DNA from: Symbiodinium natans
Taxonomy: Eukaryota > Sar > Dinophyceae > Suessiales > Symbiodiniaceae
Direction: 5' to 3'
DNA length: 40,000 nucleotides
Assembly (NCBI GenBank): GCA_905221605.1
Contig: CAJNDS010002379.1
Location: 1,030,001 to 1,070,000, forward strand
Made by a program: the position numbers and the translations under genes. Shown here piece after piece: positions 8,813 through 17,668 of the stretch (positions are counted from its first letter, which is position 1; every line of letters starts with the position of its first letter). The notes under the pieces are model-generated. The model searched no databases. It had not been told where the DNA came from and saw only the letters and a program-made list of their open reading frames with translations.

Positions 8813-8912
8813 GGTTTGGGGTTTGGGGTTTGGGGTTTGGGGTTTGGGGTTTGGGGTTTGGGGTTTGGGGTTTGGGGTTTGGGGTTTGGGGTTTGGGGTT
8901 TGGGGTTTGGGG
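8813..8912 (+). repeat. GGGGTTT variant array
   Basis: About 14 perfect GGGGTTT units continue from the GGGGTCT block in the same register. Confidence 0.95.
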
Positions 8913-9039
8913 TACCTCGGGTTGAATTGCTTGAGTTTTACTTGAAGCTTTGGGGCACCCCGAAACTCTCCACCACCTAGACCCCTAAACCCTGAAGCCT
9001 AGACGTGCCAAGCCACATTGCCACGGTTTGGGGTCTAGG

Positions 9040-9288
9040 GTTTAGGGCTTAAGGTTTAGGGTTTGGGGTTTAGGGTTTAGGGCTTGGGGTTTAGGGGTTA
9101 GGTTTTAGGGTTTAGGGTTTAGGGTTTAGGGTTTAGGGTTTAGGGTTTAGGGTTTAGGGTTTAGGGTTTAGGGTTTAGGGTTTAGGGTTTAGGGTTTAGG
9201 GTTTAGGGTTTAGGGTTTAGGGTTAGGGTTTAGGGCTTGGGGTTTAGGGTTTAGGGTTTAGGGTTTAGGGTTTGGGGTTTAGGTTGCG
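9040..9288 (+). repeat. Telomeric TTTAGGG array
   Basis: About 30 units, nearly perfect between 9100 and 9225, with GGGGTTTA variants on either side. Confidence 0.95.
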
Positions 9289-9289
9289 C

Positions 9290-9332
9290 CTTCTTCTGCC
9301 ACTTGCGCAGGCCGGCGAGCGGGTTCTCGTTC
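9290..9332 (-). CDS. Candidate micro-exon, basic helix
   Basis: Fourteen codons (NENPLAGLRKWQKK) between CCCTAG^ and AAGAAG^GCGCAA (GC donor). The island sits inside telomeric DNA on both sides. Its composition and C/G-ending codons support coding. Confidence 0.4.
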
Positions 9333-9594
9333 CTAGGGGCGTTGAGGGGGTGGTTTAGGATTTGGATTTCGGGTTTAGGGTTTAGGGTTTAGGGTTTAGG
9401 GTTTAGGGTTTAGGGTTTCAGGTTTAAGGTTAGGGTTTAGCCCTTAGACCCTTGAACCCTGAAACTCCCAAACCCTTTTACCCATGATCTCTAAGACCCT
9501 TAAGCCCCTAACCCTACACCCTAAACCATCGAATCTTCCCGAACCTCCTCGAAACATTCCCCGGACTTTCACCCCTTAATAATATCAACTAATC

Positions 9595-9725
9595 CCTAAA
9601 CCCTAAACCCTAAACCCTAAACCCCAAACCCTAAAACCCCTAAACCCTAAACCCTAAACCCTAAACCCTAGACCCTAAACCCTAAACCCTAAACCCTAAA
9701 CCCCCAAACCCTAGACCCTAAACCC
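9595..9725 (-). repeat. CCCTAAA array
   Basis: About 18 units, slightly degenerate. The preceding 9425-9595 is decayed CCCTAAA-like sequence without a gene. Confidence 0.9.
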
Positions 9726-9859
9726 TGCGAGGGTCCCGTGGCACGTGACTAGCCTACTAGTTTAGGGTTTAGGGTTCAGGGTCCAGGGTTTAGGGTTTAG
9801 GGTTTAGGGTTCAGGGTTCAGGGTCTAGGGTTTAGGGTTCAGGGGGCAAGGGGCAGGGT

Positions 9860-10285
9860 CCGCCGAACCCGGCGGCGTGTTGGTGATGGGTTTGAGGAGG
9901 TGGGTCGGTGCACAGTTTTTTCATGGAGGACCGTGCCACCCGCACAGCGTAGCGTTTTCTGCACCCCACACCCCCCACCCGACCCCCCCCCACCCCCCCC
10001 CCCCCTCCCCCCCCCCACACCCCCCCCCCACCCCCCCCCCCCCCCACCCCCCCCCCCACCCCCCCCCGACCCCCACCCCCCCCCCCCCCCCACCCCCCCC
10101 CCAACCCCCCACCCCCTGTCTTTTTGGCTTGAGCTTGTCCTGGTGCTACCCCCTACCCCCCCCCCAAACGTTTCACAAAACTCTGCCGAGCAGGCTGGGA
10201 TGATCTTCGAACCATGCGAGCGGGTTTAGACCTCTCAACTATGCTCCAGCGGGGTCGGCGGCTTGAGCCGGAGGCTCTTAAATTT
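9860..10285 (+). mobile_element. Family A element, copy 2
   Basis: It starts CCGCCGAACCCGGCGGCG and ends GGGTCGGCGGCTTGAGCC then GGAGGCTCTTAAATTT. The (C5-12 A)n core occupies 9966-10107. The right part from TGTCTTTTTGGCTTGAGC to the end is almost identical to copy 1. The proline-rich frames over 9877-10229 are artefacts of the core. Its AAATTT end abuts family B directly. Confidence 0.7.
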
Positions 10286-11555
10286 CAGGCCTAGCGGCAC
10301 GGGCCGGCCCCCGCCCCCCAAAGCACGAAACCTTGAACCTTGGCACTGTCTTCTCTTTCCCGTGTCTTTGTCCTCTCCTTCTCTCTGTCTCTCTTTCTCC
10401 TGCCTTCGCCCCCCCTCCCTCCCCCCCCCTCCCCCCCCGGCGCGCGCGCGCGCGCGCGCCGCGCGCGCGCGCGCGCACCCGCATCAGGAGCATCAGTGGG
10501 GTTGGTTTGGGGGCCTTAAAAGCATTCTATGCATGCGTTTTGCCTTCGAAAAACCTTCAGAAAACGCTGTAAACACGTGTTTTTGGGCTTGGGAAGCCTT
10601 TTGGGACCCAGGAAAGGGAGCATCATGAGCATCAGCGGCCTCCCCCAGGCCATCCAAAACCCCCTTAAACACGCCGATTGTATGTGCTTGAACGCTTGCG
10701 TGCCCACGAAACCCCCAAAAGCAAGACCCCGAATGCCCTTAAGGGCATTCGGGGGTCCTGCTGTTCGGGTGTTTTGTAGGCACGAAGCCGTTCGAGCGCG
10801 TAAAATGAGCGATTTTAGGGGCGTTTTTACGTGGACCCACAAAACACTCGGTATTTACGAGGTTTTCTGCTGTTGGAACACCCCCCCAAACCGAGCATCA
10901 TGAGCATCAGCTGGGTCTCTGGGCCGTGGGCCCGGACCCCCCCACGAAGCCCAAGAGAAGCGATGGCTCGATGATGCGCCCGGACCCCGCGCATCAGCAG
11001 CATCAGCAGACCCCCCCCCGGACGTGGGTTTCGATGATGCGCACTTTGGGGGCGGGTCAAGGGCAACAGGGGTGGGGGTCGGAGGCACGCGTGAAAAACC
11101 TCATAAAAACACGGTATTTACGGTGATTTCAGCGTTTTTCAGCGTTTTTTATTGCCTTGGGCCCGCGGGCCAGGGCTGCTGATGCTCATGATGCTCGCCT
11201 GGTTTTGGGCTTCCGGTACCCCCCCCAAACCTTGAAAAACGTGGTTTCGGCCTGGCGCGCGCCCCATGTGAAAAGCTAGGGCCGATGATGCGCGCCCGTG
11301 AGGGTTTAATGGGGTGCTGCGGGTGTTTTGTGGCCTCGGTTTTTCGTAAAAACCCATGGTTTTTACGAGGTTTTCGTGCTTTTCGCACCACCGCGTGTTG
11401 CGTCCCCTTGGATGCCGTTTCGGAGACCTCCCGAAGGGCCCCGCGCGAATTTGAAGCAATTTTGGGCGGGGTCGGCGGCTCGGGCGCTCGCCCCTTAAAG
11501 CTAGCGCTTTAGTGCGACGCGGGCTCCGCCCTGGACCACGGGCGGCGCGGGGGCC
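10285..11555 (+). mobile_element. Family B element, longer copy
   Basis: The element starts CAGGCCTAGCGGCACGGGCC and continues through a CT-rich tract and an alternating CG run (10440-10475), then about 1 kb of GC-rich unique DNA to GGGGGCCGGATTTAGGG. The word GCATCATGAGCATCAG (or GCATCAGGAGCATCAG) recurs at 10481, 10620 and 10895, inverted at 11179. It holds a 28 bp perfect palindrome (10727-10754) and a hairpin TCGTAAAAACC/GGTTTTTACGA (11344-11368). Six frames are open for 60-124 codons on both strands with no recognisable domain, so I call no gene. The first 515 bp of the window are a partial inverted copy. Confidence 0.6.
10727..10754. repeat. 28 bp perfect palindrome
   Basis: Each half reads CCCCGAATGCCCTT, so the two arms match with no loop. 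It lies in the middle of the family B element and could be a cruciform site, a protein-binding site or a replication-slippage product. Confidence 0.9.
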
Positions 11556-11733
11556 GGATTTAGGGTTTAGGGTTCAGGGTTCAGGGTTCAGGGTTTAGGG
11601 AGAGGGTTAAGCGACGGCCTGGAGGTACATGAAAGGCTTAGGGTTTAGGGGCTTCGGGTTTAGGGGGTTTGGGGCTTAGGGTTTAGGGTTTCGGGTTTGA
11701 GGTATTGAAACTCTAAGCCCTGAGCCCTGCAAC

Positions 11734-11801
11734 CTAATCTGGGGCGGCCACTCGTCGACGCTTTGGTCTTGCTTGCGCTTCCTCTTCTGCTGCTTCCTTG
11801 G
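11734..11801 (-). CDS. Candidate exon with basic, NLS-like stretch
   Basis: The acceptor is CCCTAG^ and the donor is ATTAG^GTTGCAGG. Twenty-two codons read PRKQQKRKRKQDQSVDEWPP then QI. The KRKRK cluster would suit a nuclear localisation signal. An overlapping frame on the same strand (AKEAAEEEAQARPKRRRV) is also open and ends at a stop, so the frame is uncertain although the strand looks good. Confidence 0.45.
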
Positions 11802-11802
11802 C

Positions 11803-11890
11803 TAGGGTTTAGGGTTTAGGGTTTGGGGTTTAGGGTTTAGGGTTTAGGGTTTAGGGTTTAGGGTTTAGGGTTTAGGGTTTAGGGTTTCGG
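11803..11890 (+). repeat. Telomeric TTTAGGG array
   Basis: About 12 units, following the candidate acceptor of the exon at 11734. The next region (11890-12140) is decayed telomeric and unique DNA with nothing assignable. Confidence 0.95.
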
Positions 11891-12141
11891 GTTAAACCCT
11901 TCCTCTCACTCCTCGCGCCCCAACTTCCAATCTTCCCGAGCCTCCTAAGGCCACAACGGTCTCGGCGTAAGGTGGGGTTTAGAGACTTCGTTCAGGGTTT
12001 AGTGTTAAGTGAAACCGGCAGGGTTCCAGCACTAAACCCTAACCCCAACCCCAAACCCTGAACCCTGACCGAAAAAAGATCATAAAACCCAAAAAACCCT
12101 AAATCCCAAGCCCCAAGCAATGGACCCCAATACTATACTGA

Positions 12142-12209
12142 ACTTGGAACCCTAGCAAAGAACATTTTTGCTGTTTCTTAGGAATTCTACCCCTAAGAAT
12201 ATTCGCAAC
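12142..12209. mobile_element. Truncated ACTTGGA-family element
   Basis: It shares GAACTTGGAACCCTAGCAAA and CTGTTTCTTAGGA with 5654. The right terminus is missing or diverged. TTCTTAGG and CCTAAGAA can pair. Confidence 0.5.
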
Positions 12210-12257
12210 CCTCATGTCAGCCGCAGCGGCTTCTCCTTTTCTTTCTTGATCTGCTTC
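12210..12257 (-). CDS. Candidate exon, charged Ala/Glu helix
   Basis: Sixteen codons in phase 0 at both ends (EADQERKGEAAAADMR) lie between a pyrimidine-rich acceptor ACCCTCCAG^ and ATGAGG^GTTGCG. Another frame of the same strand runs to a stop (PSRKQIKKEKEKPLRLT), which would make a terminal exon of about 75 bp. Either way minus-strand coding looks likely. Confidence 0.45.
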
Positions 12258-12593
12258 CTGGAGGGTGTGAAGAGCGTGTGGCTTCGGATTTGTGGCTTTG
12301 GGTTCAGCGAATGCGACATGCTAAGCTGTCAGCTCTGAACCCCAAAAACCCTAAACCCTAAACCCTAAACCCTAAACCCTAATCCCACAACCCTATTGCG
12401 CTATAGGAGTACTGGTGAACAGAGCCTCCTCAGACCTGGGCGTAGGTAGTCCGTCAGACCCAGACCCTAAACCCTAAAGCCCTAAAGCCCTAAACCCCTA
12501 AATTAAACCCCTAAACCATAAACCCTAAACCCTAAACCCTAAACCCCTAAAACCCTAAACCTCCAAACCCCTTACGGTTTGGGGTTAAACCAG

Positions 12594-12631
12594 GAGCCCA
12601 CCACCGTCGCGAAGTGTTTTTGGCGTTCAAG
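12594..12631 (+). CDS. Candidate micro-exon ending in a telomeric intron
   Basis: Thirty-eight bases lie between AAACCAG^ and TTCAAG^GTTTAGGG. Frames read EPTTVAKCFWRS or SPPPSRSVFGVQ. The interest is that both splice-like sites are adjacent to telomeric DNA. Confidence 0.3.
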
Positions 12632-12647
12632 GTTTAGGGTTTACGGT

Positions 12648-12775
12648 TTCTAGGGTTTCTAGGGTTTCCAGGGTTTCTGGGGTTTGTAGGGTTTGGAGGG
12701 TTTCGAGGGTTTTCTAGGGTTTCGAGGGTTTCTGGGGTTTCGAGGGTTTCTAGGGTTTCTAGGATTTCTGGGGTT
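12648..12775 (+). repeat. AGGGTTTC-type degenerate array
   Basis: Alternating AGGGTTTCT, GGGGTTTCT and AGGGTTTCG units of 8-9 bp form a decayed telomeric derivative. Confidence 0.8.
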
Positions 12776-12825
12776 TAGGGGCTACGGGCTTCAGGGGCTC
12801 AGGGGCTCAGGGGGTTCAGGGCGTT

Positions 12826-13055
12826 CAGGGTTTAGGGTTTAGGGTTTAGGGTTTAGGGTTTAGGGTTTAGGGTTTAGGGTTTAGGGTTTAGGGTTTAGGG
12901 TTTAGGGTTTAGGGTTTAGGGTTTAGGGGCTTAGGGTTAAGGGTTTAGGGTTTAGGGTTTAGGGTTTAGGGTTTAGGGTTTTTAGGTTTAGGGTTTAGGG
13001 TTTGGGTTTTTAGGTTTAGGGTTAGGGTTTATGGTTTAGGGTTTAGGGGTTTGGG
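12826..13055 (+). repeat. Telomeric TTTAGGG array
   Basis: About 14 perfect units to 12925, then variants. Between 13055 and 13315 the DNA is CCCTAAA-like with no gene. Confidence 0.9.
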
Positions 13056-13312
13056 TTTAGCGGGTGTTAGGGTCCGTTTAAAAGGTTTTTGGATTGAAGG
13101 GAAGGTTTCAGGTACAGCATTTTCCCTCGGCCCCTGGAATCCCTAACGCTACAACCCCCGAAGGAAAGTCCTTGGGAATGTGGGCCCTAATCCATAAACC
13201 CTAAAACCCCAAACCCTCAACCCTAAACCCTAAAACCCCAAACCCTCAACCCTAAACCTAACCTAAACCCCAAACCTAAACCCCAAACGCCGACCTCGAA
13301 CCAACTCATGGC

Positions 13313-13314
<2 letters not shown>

Positions 13315-13348
<34 letters not shown>
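13315..13348 (+). repeat. Poly-G tract (34 G)
   Basis: A homopolymer. Its length is likely to be unreliable in any assembly. Confidence 0.95.
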
Positions 13349-13554
13349 CTTCCGGGGGCACCGCACCCGAAACCTCTAACCATTGTTAGGGGCGTGGTTC
13401 AGGCTTCAGGGGCTTATGGTTTCGCGTGGTCCCTAAACCCTTAACCCTAAACCCTAAAACCAAAACCCAAAACCCGAAACCCTACACCCTAAACCCTACT
13501 TGAACCCTAACCCCTAAACCCTAAACCCTAAACCCTAAACCCTCTCGCGTTTAC

Positions 13555-13630
13555 CGTTCAGGGGGCTCGGGGCCTCAACGACTCTCTTTTCGGCTTCTTG
13601 CAGCCCCGCAGGTTCTTGTGCGCCATGGCT
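13555..13630 (-). CDS. Candidate exon, Glu/Ala-rich
   Basis: The acceptor is CTTTTAG^ and the donor is GAACG^GTAAAC. Twenty-five codons read SHGAQEPAGLQEAEKRVVEA then PSPLN. The frame stays open to the edge of the telomeric array at 13541. Two other frames of this strand are also open, one containing an ATG (MAHKNLRGCKKPK). Confidence 0.45.
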
Positions 13631-13950
13631 CTAAAAGCGTGCTTGTTAATGGGGTTGAGGGTTTAGGGTTTAGGGTTTAGGGTTTAGGCTTTAGGGTTTA
13701 GGGTTTAAGGTTTCTAGGGTTCAGGCTTTAGGGCTTTAAGGGGGTTCAGGGCTGAGGGCTTAGGGTCTAGGATTTTGATCGTTCTGTCTGTGATGCTGCT
13801 CTGATTTCGTCTTGAGATGGCCCGATTACAACTACCTGAGATGTCTCGCGTAGCCTAAACCCCGAGGTAGGGTATAGGGGTTAGGGTTTAGGGCTTCGGG
13901 TTCAGGGTTCAGGGCTTGAGGATTTGGGGTCAAGGCCTCAGGAGCTAAAC

Positions 13951-13996
13951 TTCTTCAGCGGGATCTTTTCTCCAATGAGGCGAATGCAGAAGAGGG
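13951..13996 (-). CDS. Candidate exon
   Basis: Forty-six bases lie between GTCCCTCAG^ and AAGAA^GTTTAGC. The frame LFCIRLIGEKIPLK has a hydrophobic-then-basic pattern. It is bordered by decayed repeats. Confidence 0.4.
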
Positions 13997-14034
13997 CTGA
14001 GGGACCAGGGCTCAGGGTACACTTGGGCTTTCAG

Positions 14035-14130
14035 GTTTAGGGTTTAGGGTTTAGGGTTTAGGGTTTAGGGTTTAGGGTTTAGGGTTTAGGGTTTAGGGTT
14101 TAGGGTTTAGGGTTTAGGGTTTAGGGTGTA
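14035..14130 (+). repeat. Telomeric TTTAGGG array
   Basis: About 13 units. Confidence 0.95.
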
Positions 14131-14157
14131 GGGTTGAGGGCCGAGGGTTTAGGATGC

Positions 14158-14230
14158 AGGGTGCTCAGCGTTGTAGAGACCAACCCTCCGGGCAGCGGCA
14201 ACGCGGACCATGGTGAGTTGAGGCGAAACC
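14158..14230 (-). CDS. Candidate exon whose acceptor is the telomeric repeat itself
   Basis: The acceptor is GGTTTAG^G and the donor is a GC site (CACCCT^GCATCC). The frame VSPQLTMVRVAAARRVGLYN then AEHP has 24 codons. A rival on the plus strand (14169-14212) has a perfect GTGAGT donor and reads VVETNPPGSGNADH. The island is very probably exonic, but the strand is unresolved. Confidence 0.35.
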
Positions 14231-14257
14231 CTAAACCTTGAACCCTAAGCCTTGACC

Positions 14258-14312
14258 CCTAAACCCTAAACCCTAAACCCTAAACCCTAAACCCTAAACC
14301 CTAAACCCTAAA
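14258..14312 (-). repeat. CCCTAAA array
   Basis: About 8 units. A second array of about 11 units lies at 14410-14485. Confidence 0.95.
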
Positions 14313-14942
14313 CCCCACGTCTGAACCTTGTAGAGTTATCCTCTCAGGATTTTGGATGCGGCTCTGGCCCAGGCCTCCTAAAGTTTACAGCTTGGGGGTT
14401 TGGATCCCTACACCCTAAACCCTAAACCCTAAACCCTAAACCCTAAACCCTAAACCCTAAACCCTAAACCCTAAACCCTAAACCCTACAATCCCAAACCC
14501 TAAACCCCGGCATACAATCACTAGCCAAAACCCTAAACCCCCTTGGGGTTGAGTTTTGGGTGGGTGGGTTGGGCGAGAGAGCTAACACGCACGTCCCGTG
14601 TGGCGGTGTGCGCGGGACATTGGCAAACCCTAAACTCTTAACCCTAGACCCCTAAACCCAAACCCTCTCTTGGGTTGAGGGTCGGGCGGTTTAAAGGTTT
14701 GGGGTTTACATAGGATGTAGGCTTGGGGGTGTATTGCGGGGTTCCCATAAGAATCATAAAGCTCAAATAGCCTCACAGGTGGGCACAAGGACAGTTTGCC
14801 AGAAGTGTAACATGTCATCCTTCCCTTATAAGCCCTCGACTTCAAACCAAACCCAGCCTAAGCCGAACGTATTCATTTGGAAAACCCTACACCCTAGACC
14901 CCAAACCCAATCGGGTTTCGGGCTAAAGGCTTGCGGTTTAGC

Positions 14943-14990
14943 CCTCAAATCTGGGAGCTGCGACGTCTTGAGCTCCCACACGCGGATCTC
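14943..14990 (-). CDS. Candidate exon
   Basis: Sixteen codons in phase 0 (EIRVWELKTSQLPDLR) lie between GCTAAG^ and TTGAGG^GCTAAA. The frame is open further upstream to an ATG at 15015-15017. A plus-strand alternative (LPHADLLSKTSA) exists. Confidence 0.35.
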
Positions 14991-15194
14991 CTTAGCAAAA
15001 CTTCGGCGAGGCATCAATGATCAAGGGAGTCATACTCTAAACCCTAACCTAAACCCTAAACCCTAAACCCTAAACCCAAAATTCTAACCCTAAACCCTAA
15101 ACCCTATTCCCTTAAAGATATCTTTACAAAGGGTCCCCAAACCCAAGGGCACAACCTTAGAGATCCAAGGTCCCCACCTTCCTTACTATAAGCT

Positions 15195-15276
15195 CTAACC
15201 CCTAACCCTAAACCCTAAACCCTAAACCCTAAACCCTAAACCCTAAACCCTAAACCCTAAACCCTAAACCCTAAAC
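15195..15276 (-). repeat. CCCTAAA array
   Basis: About 11 units, directly abutting the candidate donor at 15276. Confidence 0.95.
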
Positions 15277-15369
15277 CTTAATGCCATGAAACAAGGGCCA
15301 TGCGATGCAAGCTGTTCTTGCGCGCACGCTGACTTCCGTAGCAACATCGGCAAGTAGGGGGAAGTCGAA
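15277..15369 (-). CDS. Candidate exon ending in a telomeric intron
   Basis: Thirty-one codons in phase 0 lie between GTAAG^ and ATTAAG^GTTTAGGG, so the whole island between a TTTAGGG and a CCCTAAA array is open. The reading starts FDFPLLADVATEVSVRA and ends WPLFHGIK. A plus-strand rival with AG/GT ends (HAMQAVLARTLTSVATSA) covers part of it. Confidence 0.4.
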
Positions 15370-15376
15370 CTTACGT

Positions 15377-15456
15377 TCAGGGTTTAGGGTTTAGGGTTTA
15401 GGGTTTAGGGTTTAGGGTTTAGGGTTTAGGGTTTAGGGTTTAGGGTTTAGGGTTTA
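15377..15456 (+). repeat. Telomeric TTTAGGG array
   Basis: About 11 units. Confidence 0.95.
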
Positions 15457-15529
15457 CGAATAGTTCATTAAAGCTGGTAACTTAGGGTTTAGGGTTTAGG
15501 GTTTGGACCCTAAACCCTAAACCCTAAAC

Positions 15530-15617
15530 CCAAGAGTCTCCATGTGTTCTTCGCCTGGTTCACTCGGTGCCAGTCTCGCAAGACGTGGACTTTCGTCACA
15601 AATGAGCTCCAGGCAAA
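15530..15617 (-). CDS. Candidate exon ending in a telomeric intron
   Basis: The acceptor is TTCCGAG^ and the donor is CTCTTGG^GTTTAGGG. Twenty-nine codons read FAWSSFVTKVHVLRDWHRVN then QAKNTWRLL. The plus strand is also open with an AG/GC pair (15535-15612, SLHVFFAWFTR...). The minus reading looks more protein-like. Confidence 0.4.
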
Positions 15618-15816
15618 CTCGGAACCCTAAACAGCCCCAAGCCCTACAACCACCTAAACACTAAACCCTCAACCCTAAACCTCAAACCCTAAACCCTAAA
15701 CCCTGAACCCTAAACCCTGAACCCAGACCTCAAGCCAAAACTCTAGACCCTAAACCCTAAACCCTAAACCCTCAACCTATGACAGGTTGGGCCTACGTTT
15801 CGGCTGCGGTGGGCTG

Positions 15817-15902
15817 GGTTTAGGGTTTAGGGTTTAGGGCTCAGGGTTTAGGGTTTGGGGTTTAGGGTTTAGGGTTTAGGGTTTAGGGTTTAGGGTTTAG
15901 GG
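15817..15902 (+). repeat. Telomeric TTTAGGG array
   Basis: About 12 units with GGGCTCA and TTTGGGG variants. Confidence 0.9.
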
Positions 15903-15931
15903 CAGAAACCCGAAGCCCTAAACCCTCAAAC

Positions 15932-15994
15932 CGGGCCCCAGACCCCTTCCGCACCCCCCGAGACGACGAAGCGCACGTTGCTGGAGAGTTTCAC
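15932..15994 (-). CDS. Candidate exon, beta-like segment
   Basis: Twenty-one codons in phase 0 lie between CTCTTGAG^ and GGCCCG^GTTTGAGG. The reading VKLSSNVRFVVSGGAEGVWG then P alternates hydrophobic and polar residues like a beta hairpin. A plus-strand AG/GT alternative exists (15942-16007, TPSAPPETTKRTLLESFTSR). Confidence 0.45.
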
Positions 15995-16243
15995 CTCAAG
16001 AGGACAGGTTTGGGGTTTAGGGTCTAGGGCCTAGGGTTTAGGGTTTAGGGTTTAGGGTTTAGGGTTTAGAGTTTAGGGTTTAGGGTGGAGAACTTAGGGT
16101 TCAGGCCTTTAGGCGTAACTTGGGTTTAGCCAGTGCTACTGTTTAGGGTTGGGCGGACTTCTTCGGGTGTGGGTTGTGGTGATTGCTGGAACAGCCCAAG
16201 AGCATCTAAGCTCTAAGCCCAAAACCCTAACCCTCCTTCGCAG

Positions 16244-16338
16244 ACAACAAACGTGTGCAAGACATCGAATATGCCGACGTAGTCCAAAAACGTCCAAGTG
16301 ATGATGGCTCTTGCCGGAGGAACTTCAGGGCACGCAGG
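16244..16338 (+). CDS. Candidate exon with consensus splice sites
   Basis: This exon has the best consensus splice signals in the window: CCCTCCTTCGCAG^ as acceptor and CGCAGG^GTGAGTAA as donor. Thirty-one codons read NKRVQDIEYADVVQKRPSDD then GSCRRNFRARR. The downstream intron carries the foldback element at 16361. The minus strand is also open across the island. Confidence 0.45.
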
Positions 16339-16360
16339 GTGAGTAACAAGTACGGTTTGG

Positions 16361-16453
16361 GATGTTCCCCCTTATACGAACGGTCCTTAATAGGGATAAA
16401 AACAGGGGATGCCATAATTCCTATTAAGGACCGCTAGCAAAAGGGGGAACATC
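16361..16453. mobile_element. 93 bp foldback element in a probable intron
   Basis: Perfect 13 bp terminal inverted repeats GATGTTCCCCCTT and AAGGGGGAACATC enclose a second perfect 14 bp pair, CGGTCCTTAATAGG (16381) and CCTATTAAGGACCG (16420). It starts 23 bp after the GTGAGT donor, consistent with an introner or MITE. The following 300 bp (16454-16756) are unique; a plus-strand frame of about 58 codons from ATG (16585) runs to the TTAGG^GTTTAGGG junction and may be another exon. Confidence 0.65.
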
Positions 16454-16756
16454 AAGGCCTACGGAAACAAAGACATTAAGGAAGGCTCCCTAATTTAGGG
16501 GTAGCGGGGTACGAACACCATACAATGGACTCGAAAGTAATGGAGGTGTGACCTTGGTGCGACTGTACACTACTTAAACAGGGTATGCTTCACACCCGTC
16601 TTATCTACAAGTCACCGGTTCTACCAAACAAAGCAAGAAGTAAATCTCATCGTTTGTGTTCATCCACATTTCGTGGGTGTAGATTCAATACCATCTTACA
16701 TTTCGTGAGGGTAAAAGTAGAAGACATAGCGGAGTATCTTCGTAGCCATTGTCTTA

Positions 16757-16892
16757 GGGTTTAGGGTGTAGGGTTTAGGGTTTAGGGTTTAGGGTTTAGG
16801 GTTTAGGGTTTAGGGTTTAGGGTTTAGGGTTTAGGGTTTAGGTTTTAGGGTTTAGGGTTTAGGGTTTAGGGTGTAGGGTGTAGGGTGTAGGG
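16757..16892 (+). repeat. Telomeric TTTAGGG array
   Basis: About 18 units, ending in GTGTAGG variants. Confidence 0.95.
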
Positions 16893-17019
16893 GCGGGGGG
16901 GAGGGGGTTCCTGGATCCGAAACAAAGTGGGAGGGGGGGTCCCTCCTACTCAACCGGATGCAAGATTGAACCCTAAAATTCAACCCTGGAGCCCCTGAAC
17001 GTTGAATCCTACACGTTCC

Positions 17020-17083
17020 ACCCTAAACCCTAAACCCTAAACCCACAATCCTAAACCCTAAACCCTAAACCCTAAACCCTAAC
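17020..17083 (-). repeat. CCCTAAA array
   Basis: About 8 units, joining the candidate donor at 17083. Confidence 0.95.
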
Positions 17084-17168
17084 CCTGGTCCGGACTTCAC
17101 ATTGCCCTGGGCCCCAGCAGAGGTAGCGCCACCCTTGTGCGCATTGTCGATGTGCCACAAGTTCTGGC
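17084..17168 (-). CDS. Candidate exon flanked by telomeric intron and foldback element
   Basis: The acceptor is CCCTGAG^ and the donor is ACCAGG^GTTAGGG. Twenty-seven codons read QNLWHIDNAHKGGATSAGAQ then GNVKSGP. The upstream intron contains the foldback element at 17188-17323. The family is unknown. Confidence 0.45.
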
Positions 17169-17187
17169 CTCAGGGATGAAAGGTTAA

Positions 17188-17323
17188 TTGGAGGTTCATG
17201 GTACTTATTAACCTCATTCCTGTACTTATAACCCGATTATAACCATGTCAGGGCACTTAAGGGGCCTCATAAGTGGGTTATACGTGCAGTTATGATTGGC
17301 TAATAAGTACCATGAACCTCCAA
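17188..17323. mobile_element. 136 bp foldback element (ACTTGGA family)
   Basis: Perfect 23 bp inverted termini run 17188-17210 (TTGGAGGTTCATGGTACTTA...) and 17301-17323. No target duplication is clear. Related pieces lie at 17735-17775 (GTACTTATGACC...ATAACTGCAC), at 17527 (terminus only) and at 31970-32053. Confidence 0.8.
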
Positions 17324-17585
17324 GTACAGCTTGGGGTCTAATTTCTACGGTGTGGGGTTTAGATTGGGTACTGCCGCACTGTAACAATCTATACCAGGCG
17401 TAGTAGTGGGGCCTCTTATATCTTTATTCTAACTAGAATCCAACTGTTACAGAGTGAGGGAAACCCTAAACCCTAAACACTAAACCCGACAGAACCCTAA
17501 ACCCTAAACCCGACAGAACCCTGAACCTCCAAGTTAATTGACAGTGCATGGAGCCCTCCGCCGGATCCAGGGGTGTGAAAAGGGT

Positions 17586-17668
17586 TAGGGTTTAGGGTTT
17601 AGGGTTTAGGGTTTAGGGTTTAGGGTTTAGGGTTTAGGGTTTAGGGTTTAGGGTTTAGGGTATAGGGT
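17586..17668 (+). repeat. Telomeric TTTAGGG array
   Basis: About 11 units, then GGGTTCA variants to 17720. To its left, 17545-17585 is a possible plus-strand exon (HGALRRIQGCEK between TTGACAG^ and ^GTTAGGG). Confidence 0.9.

Noticed and set aside
9832-10229. Proline- and glycine-rich proteins around poly-C/poly-G cores (also 3874-4189, 28103-28527, 38300-38624)
   Set aside because: The frames coincide with the homopolymer cores of family A or the related insertion and are not conserved between copies.
14348-14382. Plus-strand exon reading DFGCGSGPGLL, resembling motif I of SAM-dependent methyltransferases
   Set aside because: The motif is a single short glycine-rich match in a 35 bp island. 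The minus strand gives an equally plausible exon (EAWARAASKILR), and no other methyltransferase motif is nearby.
14734-15066. 110-codon plus-strand protein starting at 14734
   Set aside because: It runs through telomere-derived codons (NPNLNPKP at its end) and across probable intron DNA; the island at 14943-14990 reads better as a minus exon.
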